This document shows, piece by piece, positions 48,350 to 56,503 of a DNA stretch of 64,000 bases. This DNA is from AC-49 sp963766605. Its GTDB lineage: Bacteria > Actinomycetota > Thermoleophilia > Solirubrobacterales > Solirubrobacteraceae. Location: assembly GCA_963766605.1 (NCBI GenBank), contig CAVYAT010000004.1, positions 62,001 to 126,000 of the forward strand. Reading direction: 5' to 3'. The notes under the pieces are model-generated. The model did not search any database. It saw only the letters and a program-made list of their open reading frames with translations, and was not told the origin of the DNA. Position 1 is the stretch's first letter; each line of letters begins with the position of its first letter. Both the position numbers and the translations under genes were made by a program.

Positions 48350-50516
48350 CCGTCCCCGGCGTCGACCAGGCCGTCGCGCTCGGGCTGACGCGCGACGAGT
48401 ACGCGCTGGTCGTGCGACAAGCTCGGCCGCGAGCCCAACGAGGTCGAGCTGGCGATGTTCTCGCTGCTGTGGAGCGAGCACTGCGCCTACAAGCACTCGA
48501 AGAAGCTGCTGCGCACGCTGCCGACCGAGGGCCCGAAGCTCGTCATGGGCCCCGGGCGAGAACGCGGGCGCGGTCGACGTCGGCGGCGGCTGGGCGGTCG
48601 CGTTCAAGGTCGAGTCCCACAACCACCCGTCGGCCGTCGAGCCGTTCCAGGGCGCCGCGACCGGCGTCGGCGGCATCCTGCGCGACATCTTCGCCATCGG
48701 CGCGCGGCCGATCGCCGTCCTCGACTCGCTGCGCTTCGGCGAGCCGACGTCAGAGCGATCGCGCTACCTGCTCGACCGCGCCGTGGCGGGAATCGGCCAC
48801 TACGGCAACTCGGTCGGCGTGCCGACGATCGGCGGCGAGGTGTACTTCGAGGCGCCCTACGAGCAGAACTGCCTGATCAACGCGATGGCGCTCGGGCTCG
48901 GGCGCGACCGCCGACCTCGTGCGCTCGGCCGCGGCCGGCGTCGGCAACCCGGTGATCCTGTTCGGCGCGTCGACCGGCCGCGACGGGATCGGCGGCGCGT
49001 CGGTGCTCGCGTCGGCCGAGCTCGACGATGCCGACGACGCCAAGCGCCCGTCGGTCCAGGTCGGCGACCCGTTCGCCGAGTCCAAGCTGATCGAGTGCTC
49101 GCTGGAGCTGCTGGAGCGCAGGGCTGCTCGTGTCGCTGCAGGACCTCGGCGCGGCCGGGCTGACGTCGAGCGCGTCGGAGATGGCGAGTGCCGGCGAAGT
49201 CGGGATCGACATCGACGTCGAGCCGCGTCCCGCTGCGCGAGGGCGACATGGAGCCGTTCGAGATCATGGTCTCGGAGTCCCAGGAGCGGATGCTGTGCGT
49301 GTGCACGGCCGACAACGCCGCTGCGGTGCTGGCGGTGTGCGAGAAGTGGGAGGTCGGCGGCACGGTCATCGGCCAGGTGACCGACACCCGCCACATGCGG
49401 ATCTTCCGCGGCGAGCGGCTGGTCGGCGACATGCCCGTGACGGCGCTGGTCGACGACTGCCCGCTCTACGACCTCGCCCCTGCCGCGCCCGCGACAGCCC
49501 TCTATCCACCCCCGGCCGCGACCCTGCCCGAAGGCGGCCGACCCGCTGCTCGCGCTGATCGGGCTCGCCGAACCTGCCTCGCGCCGGCCGCTGTTCGAGC
49601 AGTACGACTGCCTCGTGCGGCTCGCGCACCGTGCGGCGGCCCGAGCAGGCCGACGCCGCCGTGCTGGTGCTCGCGCAACGGCGCGTCGATCGGCGTGTCG
49701 ATCGACGGCAACGGCCGCCGGGTGGCCGCCGACCCGTACACCGGCACCGTCGAGGCGGTGCTCGAGTGCGCGGCCAACCTTGCCTGCGTGGGCGCCGAGC
49801 CGCTCGGCCTGACCAACTGCCTGAACTTCGGCAACCCCGAGAAGCCGCACATCGCCTGGCAGCTGACCGAGTCGGTCCGCGGCCTGGGCGATGCGTGCCG
49901 CGCGCTCGGCGTGCCGGTCGTCGGCGGCAACGTGTCGCTGTACAACGAGGGCGGCGAGGGGCCGATCTATCCGACGCCGGTCGTCGGCATGGTCGGCGAG
50001 CTGCCCGACGCCGTCGCGGGCGGCCGGGCTGGCGTTCGTCGCCGACGGGCGACGCCGTCGCTGTCGTCGCGTGTCGGCGAGCCGTCGCTCGCCGCCGGCG
50101 AGCTGGCCAAGCTGCGTGGCGAGCCGCTCCCCGTAGGCCTGGCGGCCGTCGACATCGCCGCCGTCGGCGCGCTGCACGCGGCCGTCCGCGATGCGGTCCG
50201 CGCGGCGGGCAGTCGCCTCGTGCCACGACGTCGCCGAGGGCGGTCTGGCCGTCGCGCTGGCCGAGTCTGCCTGGCCGGCGGCGCTCGGCGCGAGGGTCGA
50301 CGAGCTGCCCGGCGGTGACGCTGCACGCTGTACGGCGAGGCGCCGGGCAGGCGTTCGTCGTCTCGGGCGCGCGCGAGGACGATCGAGCGGGCGCTGCCCG
50401 ATGCGGTCGTCGTCGGCACCGTCGGCGGCGATGCGCTGAAGATCGGCGGCGATGAGTTGGCCGCTGGACGATCTGCGCGACCGCGCACGGCACGCTCGAA
50501 GGCGCTGTTTGCGTGA
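48346..50516 (+). CDS. purL: FGAM synthase PurL, more than fifteen frameshifts
   Basis: Conserved small-type PurL sequence of about 715 residues can be followed from TVPGVDQAVALGLTRDEYAL to ALFA at TGA 50514-50516. Motifs are VELAMFSLLWSEHCAYKHSK, VAFKVESHNHPSAVEPFQG, GVPTIGGEVYFEAPYEQNC, NPVILFGASTGRDGIGGASV, LVSLQDLGAAGLTSSASEM, IGVSIDGNGRRVAADPYTG and CVGAEPLGLTNCLNFGNPEK. Frame changes, nearly all surplus bases, lie near 48414, 48555, 48900, 49120, 49228, 49535, 49617, 49675, 50025, 50050, 50082, 50212, 50330, 50383 and in the last 60 bases. The start is uncertain because a base seems lost at the purQ junction. As written it encodes no working synthase. Confidence 0.88.
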
Positions 50517-50575
50517 GACGAACCTGTCCGGCCCGGCGGGTGGCGTTGCTACGCTTGCCGCTCCCGCCGATACGC

Positions 50576-50591
50576 GCTCGCCACAGCGAGC
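50576..50591. other. Small hairpin before purF
   Basis: GCTCGC and GCGAGC separated by CACA form a perfect 6-base stem in the 85-base gap between purL and purF, ending ten bases before the purF ATG. It could weaken or regulate purF translation. A TACGCT -10-like sequence lies upstream in the same gap. Confidence 0.3.
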
Positions 50592-50601
50592 AGGCGGCAC
50601 C

Positions 50602-52091
50602 ATGACCACTCTCATCCCCGATCTCGAGCTTCGTGACGGGCCCTCGCGACGAGTGCGGCGTGTTCGGCATCTTCGGCCCCGGACACGACGTCGTCTCGGC
50701 TGGCCTACTTCGCCCTGTACGCGCTCCAGCACCGCGGCCAGGAGTCGGCGGGGATCGCCGCCGCCGACGCGCGGCGGCTACATCATCACCCAGCGCGCGA
50801 TGGGTCTCGTCAACCAGGTCTTCAAGGAGCACGACCTGCGCGCGCTGGGCGGCGACCTCGCGATCGGCCACGTCCGCTACTCGACGACCGGCTCCAACGA
50901 GTGGGAGAACTCGCAGCCGGTCCACCGCAGCGCCGGCGGCGGCGGCAACCGCCGCGAGCTCGCGCTGGCCCACAACGGCAACCTGATCAACGCGGTGCGA
51001 GCTGCACGCCGAGCTGCGTCGCCGAGGGCGTCGTCGTTCACGCTCGACGTCGGACTCGGAGATCATCGCGGCGCTGATGGCGACACACCCGGCCGAAGCG
51101 GATCGAGGACGCCGTCGCCGACGTCGATGCCGCGTCTGAAGGGCGCGTTCTCGACCGTCGTCATGACCAAGGACCGCGTCGTCGCGTTCCGCGACCCGGC
51201 CGGGCTGCGGCCGCTGGTGCATCGGCCGGCTCGCCGACGACCGCTACTGCGTGGCCAGCGAGTCCTGCGCGTTCGACATCATCGGCGCCGAGCTCGTGCG
51301 CGACGTGCGCCCCGGCGAGGTCGTCTCGATCTCCGCCGACGGGCTTCGAGTCGACGCAGGTCGTCGAGGGCGCGCGCGAGGCGTTCTGCGTCTTCGAGTA
51401 CATCTACTTCGCGCGGCCCGACTCGCGCATGAACGGCACGGTGCTCCAGGCGGCACGCGGGCGGATGGGCGAGATCCTCGCGCGCGAGGCGCCGGCGCCC
51501 AACGCCGACCTCGTCATCGCGGTGCCCGACTCGGGCAACGCCGCCGCGCGCGGGTACGCGCGTGCGAGCGGGCTGCCGCAGGACGACGGCTTCGTCAAGA
51601 ACCGCTACGTCGCGCGGACGTTCATCCAGCCGGGTCAGGAGCTGCGCAAGCACGGTCTGCGGCTGAAGTTCAACCCGCTGCCGGAGATCGTCGGCGGCCA
51701 GCGCCTCGTCGTCGTCGACGACTCGATCGTGCGCGGCAACACGACCCGCCAGATCGTGCAGATGCTGCGCGACGCCGGCGCGCTGGAGGTCCACATGCGG
51801 ATCTCGGCGCCGCCGATCAAGCACCCGTGCCACTACGGCATCGACATGTCCACGCGCGAGGAGATGATCGCCCACGGCCGCACCGTCGACGAGGTCGCCG
51901 CGGAGCTCGGCTGCGACTCGCTGGCCTACCTGTCGCTTGCGGGCGTCTACGAGGCGGTCCGCGGCGAGCCCGGCCGCCACTGCGACGCCTGCTTCACCGG
52001 CAACTACCCGCTCGCCGGGACCGACAGCGCCAACGGCAAGCACGTGTTCGAGGCCAGCGCCGGGCCGGCGCTGCCGCTCGCTCCGGTCTGA
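50602..52091 (+). CDS. purF: Amidophosphoribosyltransferase PurF, about a dozen frameshifts in the first half
   Basis: First enzyme of purine synthesis, about 490 residues read from ATG 50602 to TGA 52091. The first half (to about 51350) needs about twelve corrections, nearly all surplus bases, to yield the nucleophile cysteine in DECGVFGIFGPG, YALQHRGQESAGIAAAD, ALGGDLAIGHVRYSTTGSN, ELALAHNGNLINAV and DRYCVASESCAFDIIGAE. From 51350 on the frame is clean: YIYFARPDSRMNGTVL, VIAVPDSGNAAARGYA, RLVVVDDSIVRGNTTRQIV (the PRPP loop) and HYGIDMSTREEMIA. So the disturbed zone ends inside this gene. No propeptide is evident before the cysteine beyond about 15 residues. Confidence 0.92.
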
Positions 52092-52112
52092 CCCGCCGCC
52101 CGCCGCCCACCG

Positions 52113-52158
52113 CGAACGTCCCGGAGTACGCGCTATGCGGGGTGTTCCGGGACGTTCG
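52113..52158 (+). terminator. Perfect 13-base inverted repeat downstream of purF
   Basis: Arms CGAACGTCCCGGA (52113-52125) and TCCGGGACGTTCG (52146-52158) are exact reverse complements separated by 20 bases, starting 22 bases after the purF stop. This is a strong candidate for an intrinsic terminator of the pur transcript without a T-run, as is common in high-GC Actinobacteria. An operator for the next gene at 52179 is the alternative. Confidence 0.65.
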
Positions 52159-52178
52159 GCCACGCCCCGCCGCGGTTA

Positions 52179-52952
52179 GTGTTCTCGCGCGTGGATGACG
52201 CTGGCTACGTGACGGTCCAGCGCGCGGCGCAGCGGCGCTACTACGCGTCGCTCGTCGGCACGCCGCAGACGCGCCTGCACCGCGCCGACGGCGGGGTACA
52301 GGCGCTGATCACGCCCGGCGCGCCCGGGGTTTCGTTCCACAACGGCGTCGTCTACGAGGACGGGCCGGCGCTGGTCGCGGCGCTCGACGAGCTCGACGCG
52401 CTGTACGTCGACGCCGGCGTGAAGGCGTGGACCGTCTGGGTGCACCACGACGACGAGGCGACGGGCCCGCAGCTGCAGGCGCGCGGCCACAAGCTCGACG
52501 GGACGCCGGCGGTGATGGTCGCCGAGATCGCTCGGCTGCACCTCGAGCCGCGCCGCGACGTCGAGCTGCGCATCGAGCCCGACTGGGTCACGATCGGCGA
52601 CCTCAACGGCGTCGCCTACGGCGGCCCGCGCGGAGTGATGGGAGCCCTGCTGCTCGGCGTCGACGCCACGGACTACAAGACCGCGATCGCGTTTCGCGAC
52701 GGCGTGCCGCTCGCGTGCGCGGCCGGCCAGCTCACCGGCGGCAACTGCGAGATCCTGTTCGTCGCCACCGACCCCGGCGCACGCCGCCAGGGCCTTGCGG
52801 GCGAGTGCATGGTCTCGGTGCTGCGCCAGGCACTCGACGCCGGTGCGCAGACCACCACCCTCGAAGCGACTGCCCTCGGCGAGCCGGTCTACGTCCGCAT
52901 GGGCTACCGCACGATCGGCCGGATGACGTTGTGGGAGCGGCGGCGGGCGTAG
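52179..52952 (+). CDS. GNAT-family acetyltransferase
   Basis: A 257-residue two-part GNAT protein. The N-terminal half (residues 1-125; RRYYASLVGTPQTRLHRADG, ALDELDALYVDAGVKAWTVW) is a degenerate repeat, and the C-terminal half holds the acetyl-CoA fold: GNCEILFVATDPGARRQGLA, GECMVSVLRQALDAGA and VYVRMGYRTIGRMTLWERR. A GTG at 52179 or 52191 may be the start. The substrate is unknown; such proteins can modify small amines or protein N-termini. It follows the purF hairpin and is probably a separate transcript. Confidence 0.82.
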   Translation: MFSRVDDAGYVTVQRAAQRRYYASLVGTPQTRLHRADGGVQALITPGAPGVSFHNGVVYEDGPALVAALDELDALYVDAGVKAWTVWVHHDDEATGPQLQARGHKLDGTPAVMVAEIARLHLEPRRDVELRIEPDWVTIGDLNGVAYGGPRGVMGALLLGVDATDYKTAIAFRDGVPLACAAGQLTGGNCEILFVATDPGARRQGLAGECMVSVLRQALDAGAQTTTLEATALGEPVYVRMGYRTIGRMTLWERRRA

Positions 52953-52976
52953 GCACGCCGTGTCCAGCCAACTCCG

Positions 52977-53447
52977 TCACGCGCCGGTGACGACGTCGAG
53001 CACCGCCGTGTCCTCGTAGCCCTCGATGTCGTCCGCGAGCCACGGTGAGTCCGGCCGGTCGGTGTGGAAGCGCACAACGCACGAATCGCCGACGGTGAAG
53101 ACGATGCGAAACGCCCGGTCCGGATACTGCGCCTCCAGGAGCGCCGCGAGGCTGCGGACGTAACGGGCGGCCTGGCGCAGCGTCTCGGCGGGAGTGGCTT
53201 GCCCGGGCGGCAGTTCGTCTTCGATGTGCACGTGGTTGTGGAGCGCCTCGAACCCGGTCTCGCCCGAGACCGACTCCAGGTTCGGTGGCTGGTCGACTGG
53301 ACCCGCGAACCGAGCGAGGACGATGCAATCGCCGCGCCGGGCGAACCCGTCGTCGAGGATCTCGGCCAGCGGCTGGGCGAGGTCGCCCTCGTCGTCGAGC
53401 GCCAGCTCCAGGTCCGCCATCGCGCGGTTCATCCGCGCGACCCTCAC
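52977..53447 (-). CDS. Hypothetical protein, unknown function
   Basis: A 156-residue acidic soluble protein: MADLELALDDEGDLAQPLAE, GDCIVLARFAGPVDQPPNLE, ALHNHVHIEDELPPGQATPA, a helical middle (AARYVRSLAALLEAQYP) and a beta end (FRIVFTVGDSCVVRFHT). I do not recognise the fold. GTG 53447 overlaps the stop of the upstream metallo-beta-lactamase gene (GTGA), so it belongs to the same transcript; an ATG 15 bases later is an alternative start. No signal peptide or membrane segment. Confidence 0.65.
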   Translation of the reverse strand: MRVARMNRAMADLELALDDEGDLAQPLAEILDDGFARRGDCIVLARFAGPVDQPPNLESVSGETGFEALHNHVHIEDELPPGQATPAETLRQAARYVRSLAALLEAQYPDRAFRIVFTVGDSCVVRFHTDRPDSPWLADDIEGYEDTAVLDVVTGA

Positions 53448-54115
53448 GCCCCGCCGGCCCCCGCGATCGCTTTCGTCATCGCCCCGACCGGGCTCTCGAC
53501 CACCGGCCCATGACCCGGCGCCAGCCGCTCGGGGCCGCGGTCGCGCAGCGAGATCGCCGACGCCAGCGCGAGCGGTTTGTTCCACGACGCCAGAGCCGGC
53601 GCGGAGAACCACCAGACGCCGGGCTTGGCGGTCGTGGAGACACCGCCCGCCGTCGTGTACGCGTCACCGCAGTACAGCGTCCCGTCGCGCCGGTCGAGGT
53701 AGGCGACCTGGCCTGGGCTGTGGCCGCGGGCGTCGATCACCTCGAGTGAGCCGACGTGGTCGCCGGGGGCGAGCAGCCGGGCGGGCGCGGTGCGCACGAG
53801 CGTCATCGGGCCGCGGACCTTGCCGGGCGGCTCGCCGGGCTCGGGGGAGCGGTCGCGGCGCAGGAGCTTCGCGTCGCGAGCGCCGATCACCAGCTCGACG
53901 CCCGGCCACGCCGCGACGAGCGCGTCGACAGACCCCACATGATCCCAGTGCGCATGGGTGATCGCGATCCGCTTCACCGGCCGCCCGAGCTTCTCCGCCG
54001 CCGCGAGGATCGGCTTCGACGAGCTCCGCGAGAGCGTGTCGACCAGCGTCAGCCCGTCGTCCTCGTCGACGAAGTACGCGTTGATCAGCCCGAACCGGCG
54101 GACGACCTCGGTCAC
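53444..54115 (-). CDS. Metallo-beta-lactamase-fold hydrolase (paralogue 2)
   Basis: A 223-residue MBL-fold hydrolase. The metal motif HxHxDH is in ITHAHWDHVGSVDALV; other ligands lie in VIDARGHSPGQVAYL (His), TLYCGDAYTTAGGVS (bridging Asp) and LAPGHGPVVES (final His). It begins VTEVVRRFGLINAYFVDEDD from GTG 54115, which overlaps the stop of paralogue 1. The two are clearly related along their length and look like a tandem duplication. Substrate is unknown; hydrolysis of thioesters or lactones is typical of this YcbL/glyoxalase II-like group. Confidence 0.9.
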   Translation of the reverse strand: MTEVVRRFGLINAYFVDEDDGLTLVDTLSRSSSKPILAAAEKLGRPVKRIAITHAHWDHVGSVDALVAAWPGVELVIGARDAKLLRRDRSPEPGEPPGKVRGPMTLVRTAPARLLAPGDHVGSLEVIDARGHSPGQVAYLDRRDGTLYCGDAYTTAGGVSTTAKPGVWWFSAPALASWNKPLALASAISLRDRGPERLAPGHGPVVESPVGAMTKAIAGAGGA

Positions 54116-54781
54116 GACTTCGCGGCCTTCGCGATCGCCGCGTCCATCCCGGCGCCCGGGCCGTCGATCACCTTCCCGTGACCGGGAGCGAGCGCCTTGG
54201 GGTCCAGCGCGCGCACCTTGCGTGCGCTCTCGATGTCGATCGCCCGGTCCCATGTCGCCGGCGTCGCCAGCGGGAAGCGCCAGTTGAACGTCGCCGTCGT
54301 CGCGATCGCGCCGCCCCACGAGGTGTAGACGTCTCCGCAGTACACGCGTCCCGTCACGCGGGTCGAGAAACGCGAGGTGTCCGGGCGTGTGTCCGGGCGT
54401 CGCCACGACCTGCAGCGAGCCGATCGTGTCGCCCTCGCCGACCAGGCGGGTCGGCTCGGTCTTGGCTCCCGGCAGGCTGCCCTTGATCTTGCCCTGCTCG
54501 CCCTCCTCGAGGCTCTTGTCCTTCTTGAGCAGTCGCGCGTCGCGCGCGCTGATCAGCACCTCGGCGTCGGGAACCAGCTCGTGCAGCGCGTCGAGCGAGC
54601 CGATGTGGTCGCCGTGCGCATGGGTCAGCGCGATGCGCATGATCGGCTTTCCGAGCCCCTGCGCGGCGGCCACGATCGCCTTCGCCGAACCGCCGATCGC
54701 GGTGTCGATGAGCGTCAGCCCGTCGTCCTCCTCGACGAGGTAGACGTTGACGAAGCCTGCCCGTTGGATGCGATGGGTCAT
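54112..54781 (-). CDS. Metallo-beta-lactamase-fold hydrolase (paralogue 1), one frameshift
   Basis: About 222 residues once one surplus base near 54350 is skipped. The N-terminal part has THRIQRAGFVNVYLVEEDDG and LTHAHGDHIGSLDALHEL (HxHxDH), then VVATPGHTPGHLAFLDPRDG; the frame change falls just before RVYCGDVYTSWGG, and the end LAPGHGKVIDGPGAG is normal. ATG 54781 (THRIQ) is preferred to a GTG nine bases upstream. Every segment has a counterpart in the neighbouring paralogue, so the interruption is obvious by comparison. Same transcript as paralogue 2. Confidence 0.88.
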
Positions 54782-54815
54782 GTGCGGCACCCTACGCGCA
54801 GTGGCGCTCGTGCGG

Positions 54816-55706
54816 TCAGGCCGACGACGGCGCCACGGCGTAGTTCCCGTCCGCGAGGTGACCGTCGTGGTCGTGCGCGAGCTCGGTCACGTCCTTCTTC
54901 GTCTTGGTCAGGTACGTGACCAGCCCGATGATGATGACCGCGAAGACGATGCTGACGCGGTTCGTCCCGAGGCCCAGGCCGGCGGGGTTCTCGTTGGTCG
55001 GCGTGGTCAGCAGGTCGCCGAGCGACGCGCCGAGCGGCCGGGTCATGATGTAGGCCAGCCAGAACGCGATGACGCCGTTGGACGCGTGGCGCTGCACGCT
55101 GACGCTCAGGCGCGCCCTGAGCGTGTAGTGCACGGCGGTGATGACCGCGATCGCGGCCGCCCACAGCAGCGCCAGCGCCTCGAGGCTCCAGCCGGTCTTC
55201 TCCTGCAGCAGGTCGCCGGCCGCGGTGCCGAGCGCGAAGGTGAACAGGATCGTGAGCCAGTAGAACGACTCGCGGCGGCGGGTGAAGATCGTGTGGATCG
55301 ACAGCGTGCACTCGCTGCGGTACCAGGCGACGAACGTCGCGGCCAGCAGGACGGCGAACACGGCCGTGCTCAGGGTCAGCGGGACGTGGTAGCCGTCCGT
55401 GAGGTTGTCGGTGATCAGCGTGCCGACGATGCTGATCAGCACGACGGTCAGCCAGTAGATCCACGGCACGTACCGATCGACGCGGAACTGGACGATCAGC
55501 ATCGCGATCAGCGCCGCGCCCATCACGAAGATCGTGTTGTGCAGGCCGAACCCGAGTGTCTCGTTGAGGTAGTCGGACGCCGTCTCACCCACGGTCGTCG
55601 CCAGGATCTTGATGATCCAGAAGAAGATCGTGACCTCGGGAACCTTGTTCAGCGTCCGGCGCAGGGAGGTCATCTGTGGCCGCGACGTCGCGCTTGTGCT
55701 CGTCAT
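54816..55706 (-). CDS. COG4705-type integral membrane protein
   Basis: A 296-residue protein with seven or eight membrane segments. The first is preceded by VPEVTIFFWIIKILATTVGE, a conserved start of the COG4705 membrane family, and TASDYLNETLG follows. Segments then alternate with short loops (TDGYHVPLTLSTAVFAVLLA, FYWLTILFTFALGTAAGDLL, GVIAFWLAYIMTRPLGASLG). An internal repeat is visible, with both halves carrying an acidic or charged residue followed by an acidic loop (ETASD in the first half, GTAAGD and GASLGD in the second). Function is unknown; it may be a transporter. It is divergent from the two-component system, with a shared palindrome in between. Confidence 0.82.
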   Translation of the reverse strand: MTSTSATSRPQMTSLRRTLNKVPEVTIFFWIIKILATTVGETASDYLNETLGFGLHNTIFVMGAALIAMLIVQFRVDRYVPWIYWLTVVLISIVGTLITDNLTDGYHVPLTLSTAVFAVLLAATFVAWYRSECTLSIHTIFTRRRESFYWLTILFTFALGTAAGDLLQEKTGWSLEALALLWAAAIAVITAVHYTLRARLSVSVQRHASNGVIAFWLAYIMTRPLGASLGDLLTTPTNENPAGLGLGTNRVSIVFAVIIIGLVTYLTKTKKDVTELAHDHDGHLADGNYAVAPSSA

Positions 55707-55730
55707 GGCCGGGGACGGTGACGAAGGCCC

Positions 55731-55778
55731 CCTGAACATCGCCTGACTGACCATGACGACAGTCAGGCAGCGTTCAGG
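55731..55778. promoter_or_regulatory. Large imperfect palindrome between the membrane protein and two-component genes
   Basis: CCTGAAC-ATC-GCCTGACTG (55731-55749) is followed after 10 bases by CAGTCAGGC-AGC-GTTCAGG (55760-55778), the reverse complement except for the 3-base centre of each arm. Each arm also contains CCTGA twice, 11 bases apart, as expected for tandem OmpR-type regulator sites. It is placed to control both divergent transcripts. Confidence 0.7.
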
Positions 55779-55807
55779 TTCGCCCTGCCACGGTGACGCC
55801 AAGCCTG

Positions 55808-56503
55808 ATGCCTTTCGCCATCATCGACCGCGTGCGACCGGTCACCATCGGGATCTGCGAGGACGACGCCGATCTGCGCTCGGTGCTCAGCCGGGCTCTG
55901 AAGGCCGAGGGCATGGCCGTCGAGCTCACCTCGACGGGCCACCAGGCGGTCGAGGAGTTCTCGGCCTCGCCGCCGGACCTGCTGGTGCTCGACGTCGGCC
56001 TCGCCGACTCCGACGGCCGCGACGTCTGCCAGGCGCTGCGGGCGCACGGCGTCAGCGCGCCGGTGTTGTTCCTGACCGCCCGCGACGCACTCACCGATCG
56101 CCTGTCGGGCTTCCACGCCGGCGGCGACGATTACCTGACCAAGCCCTTCGCGCTGGCCGAGCTGATCGTGCGGATCAGCGCGCTCCTACGCCGATCTGGT
56201 CGCGATGGCGGCGATGTCGACCCGGCGACCCTGCGCCTGGACCCGGCGACCCACGCGCTGTGTGTCGCCGACCGCTGCCAGCCGCTGACGCCGACCGAGT
56301 TCCGGCTGTTCGCCGCCCTCGCGGCGCGTCCCGGGGAGGTCGTGCGTCGCAAGGAGATGGTCGCGGCCGGCTGGCCGGAGGGTGCGATCGTCCACGACAA
56401 CACGCTCGACACCTACGTCCGGCGCCTGCGCACCAAGTTGCGCGACCTGGAGTCCGAACGCGAGATCGCGACGACGCGCGGCGTGGGGTACACGCTGCGA
56501 TGA
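55808..56503 (+). CDS. OmpR/PhoB-family response regulator
   Basis: A 231-residue response regulator. The receiver domain has ICEDDADLRSVLSRAL, the phospho-acceptor in LLVLDVGLADSDGRDV, FLTARDALTDRLSGF and the lysine in DDYLTKPFALAEL. The DNA-binding winged helix reads LTPTEFRLFAALAARPGEVV, AAGWPEGAIVHDNTLDTYVR and TTRGVGYTLR. ATG 55808 is used; GTG 55793 and a later GTG are alternatives. The stop overlaps the sensor kinase ATG (ATGA). The palindrome upstream is its likely own binding site. Confidence 0.9.
   Translation: MPFAIIDRVRPVTIGICEDDADLRSVLSRALKAEGMAVELTSTGHQAVEEFSASPPDLLVLDVGLADSDGRDVCQALRAHGVSAPVLFLTARDALTDRLSGFHAGGDDYLTKPFALAELIVRISALLRRSGRDGGDVDPATLRLDPATHALCVADRCQPLTPTEFRLFAALAARPGEVVRRKEMVAAGWPEGAIVHDNTLDTYVRRLRTKLRDLESEREIATTRGVGYTLR

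Noticed and set aside
46567..51360. Programmed ribosomal frameshifting as explanation for the purine cluster
   Set aside because: About forty changes in one operon without recurring slippery heptamer or stimulatory structure cannot be efficient enough to make five enzymes.
54816..55802. Longer N-terminus for the COG4705 protein starting at 55802
   Set aside because: The extra residues cross the palindromic operator and have no conserved character; ATG 55706 precedes the conserved start.
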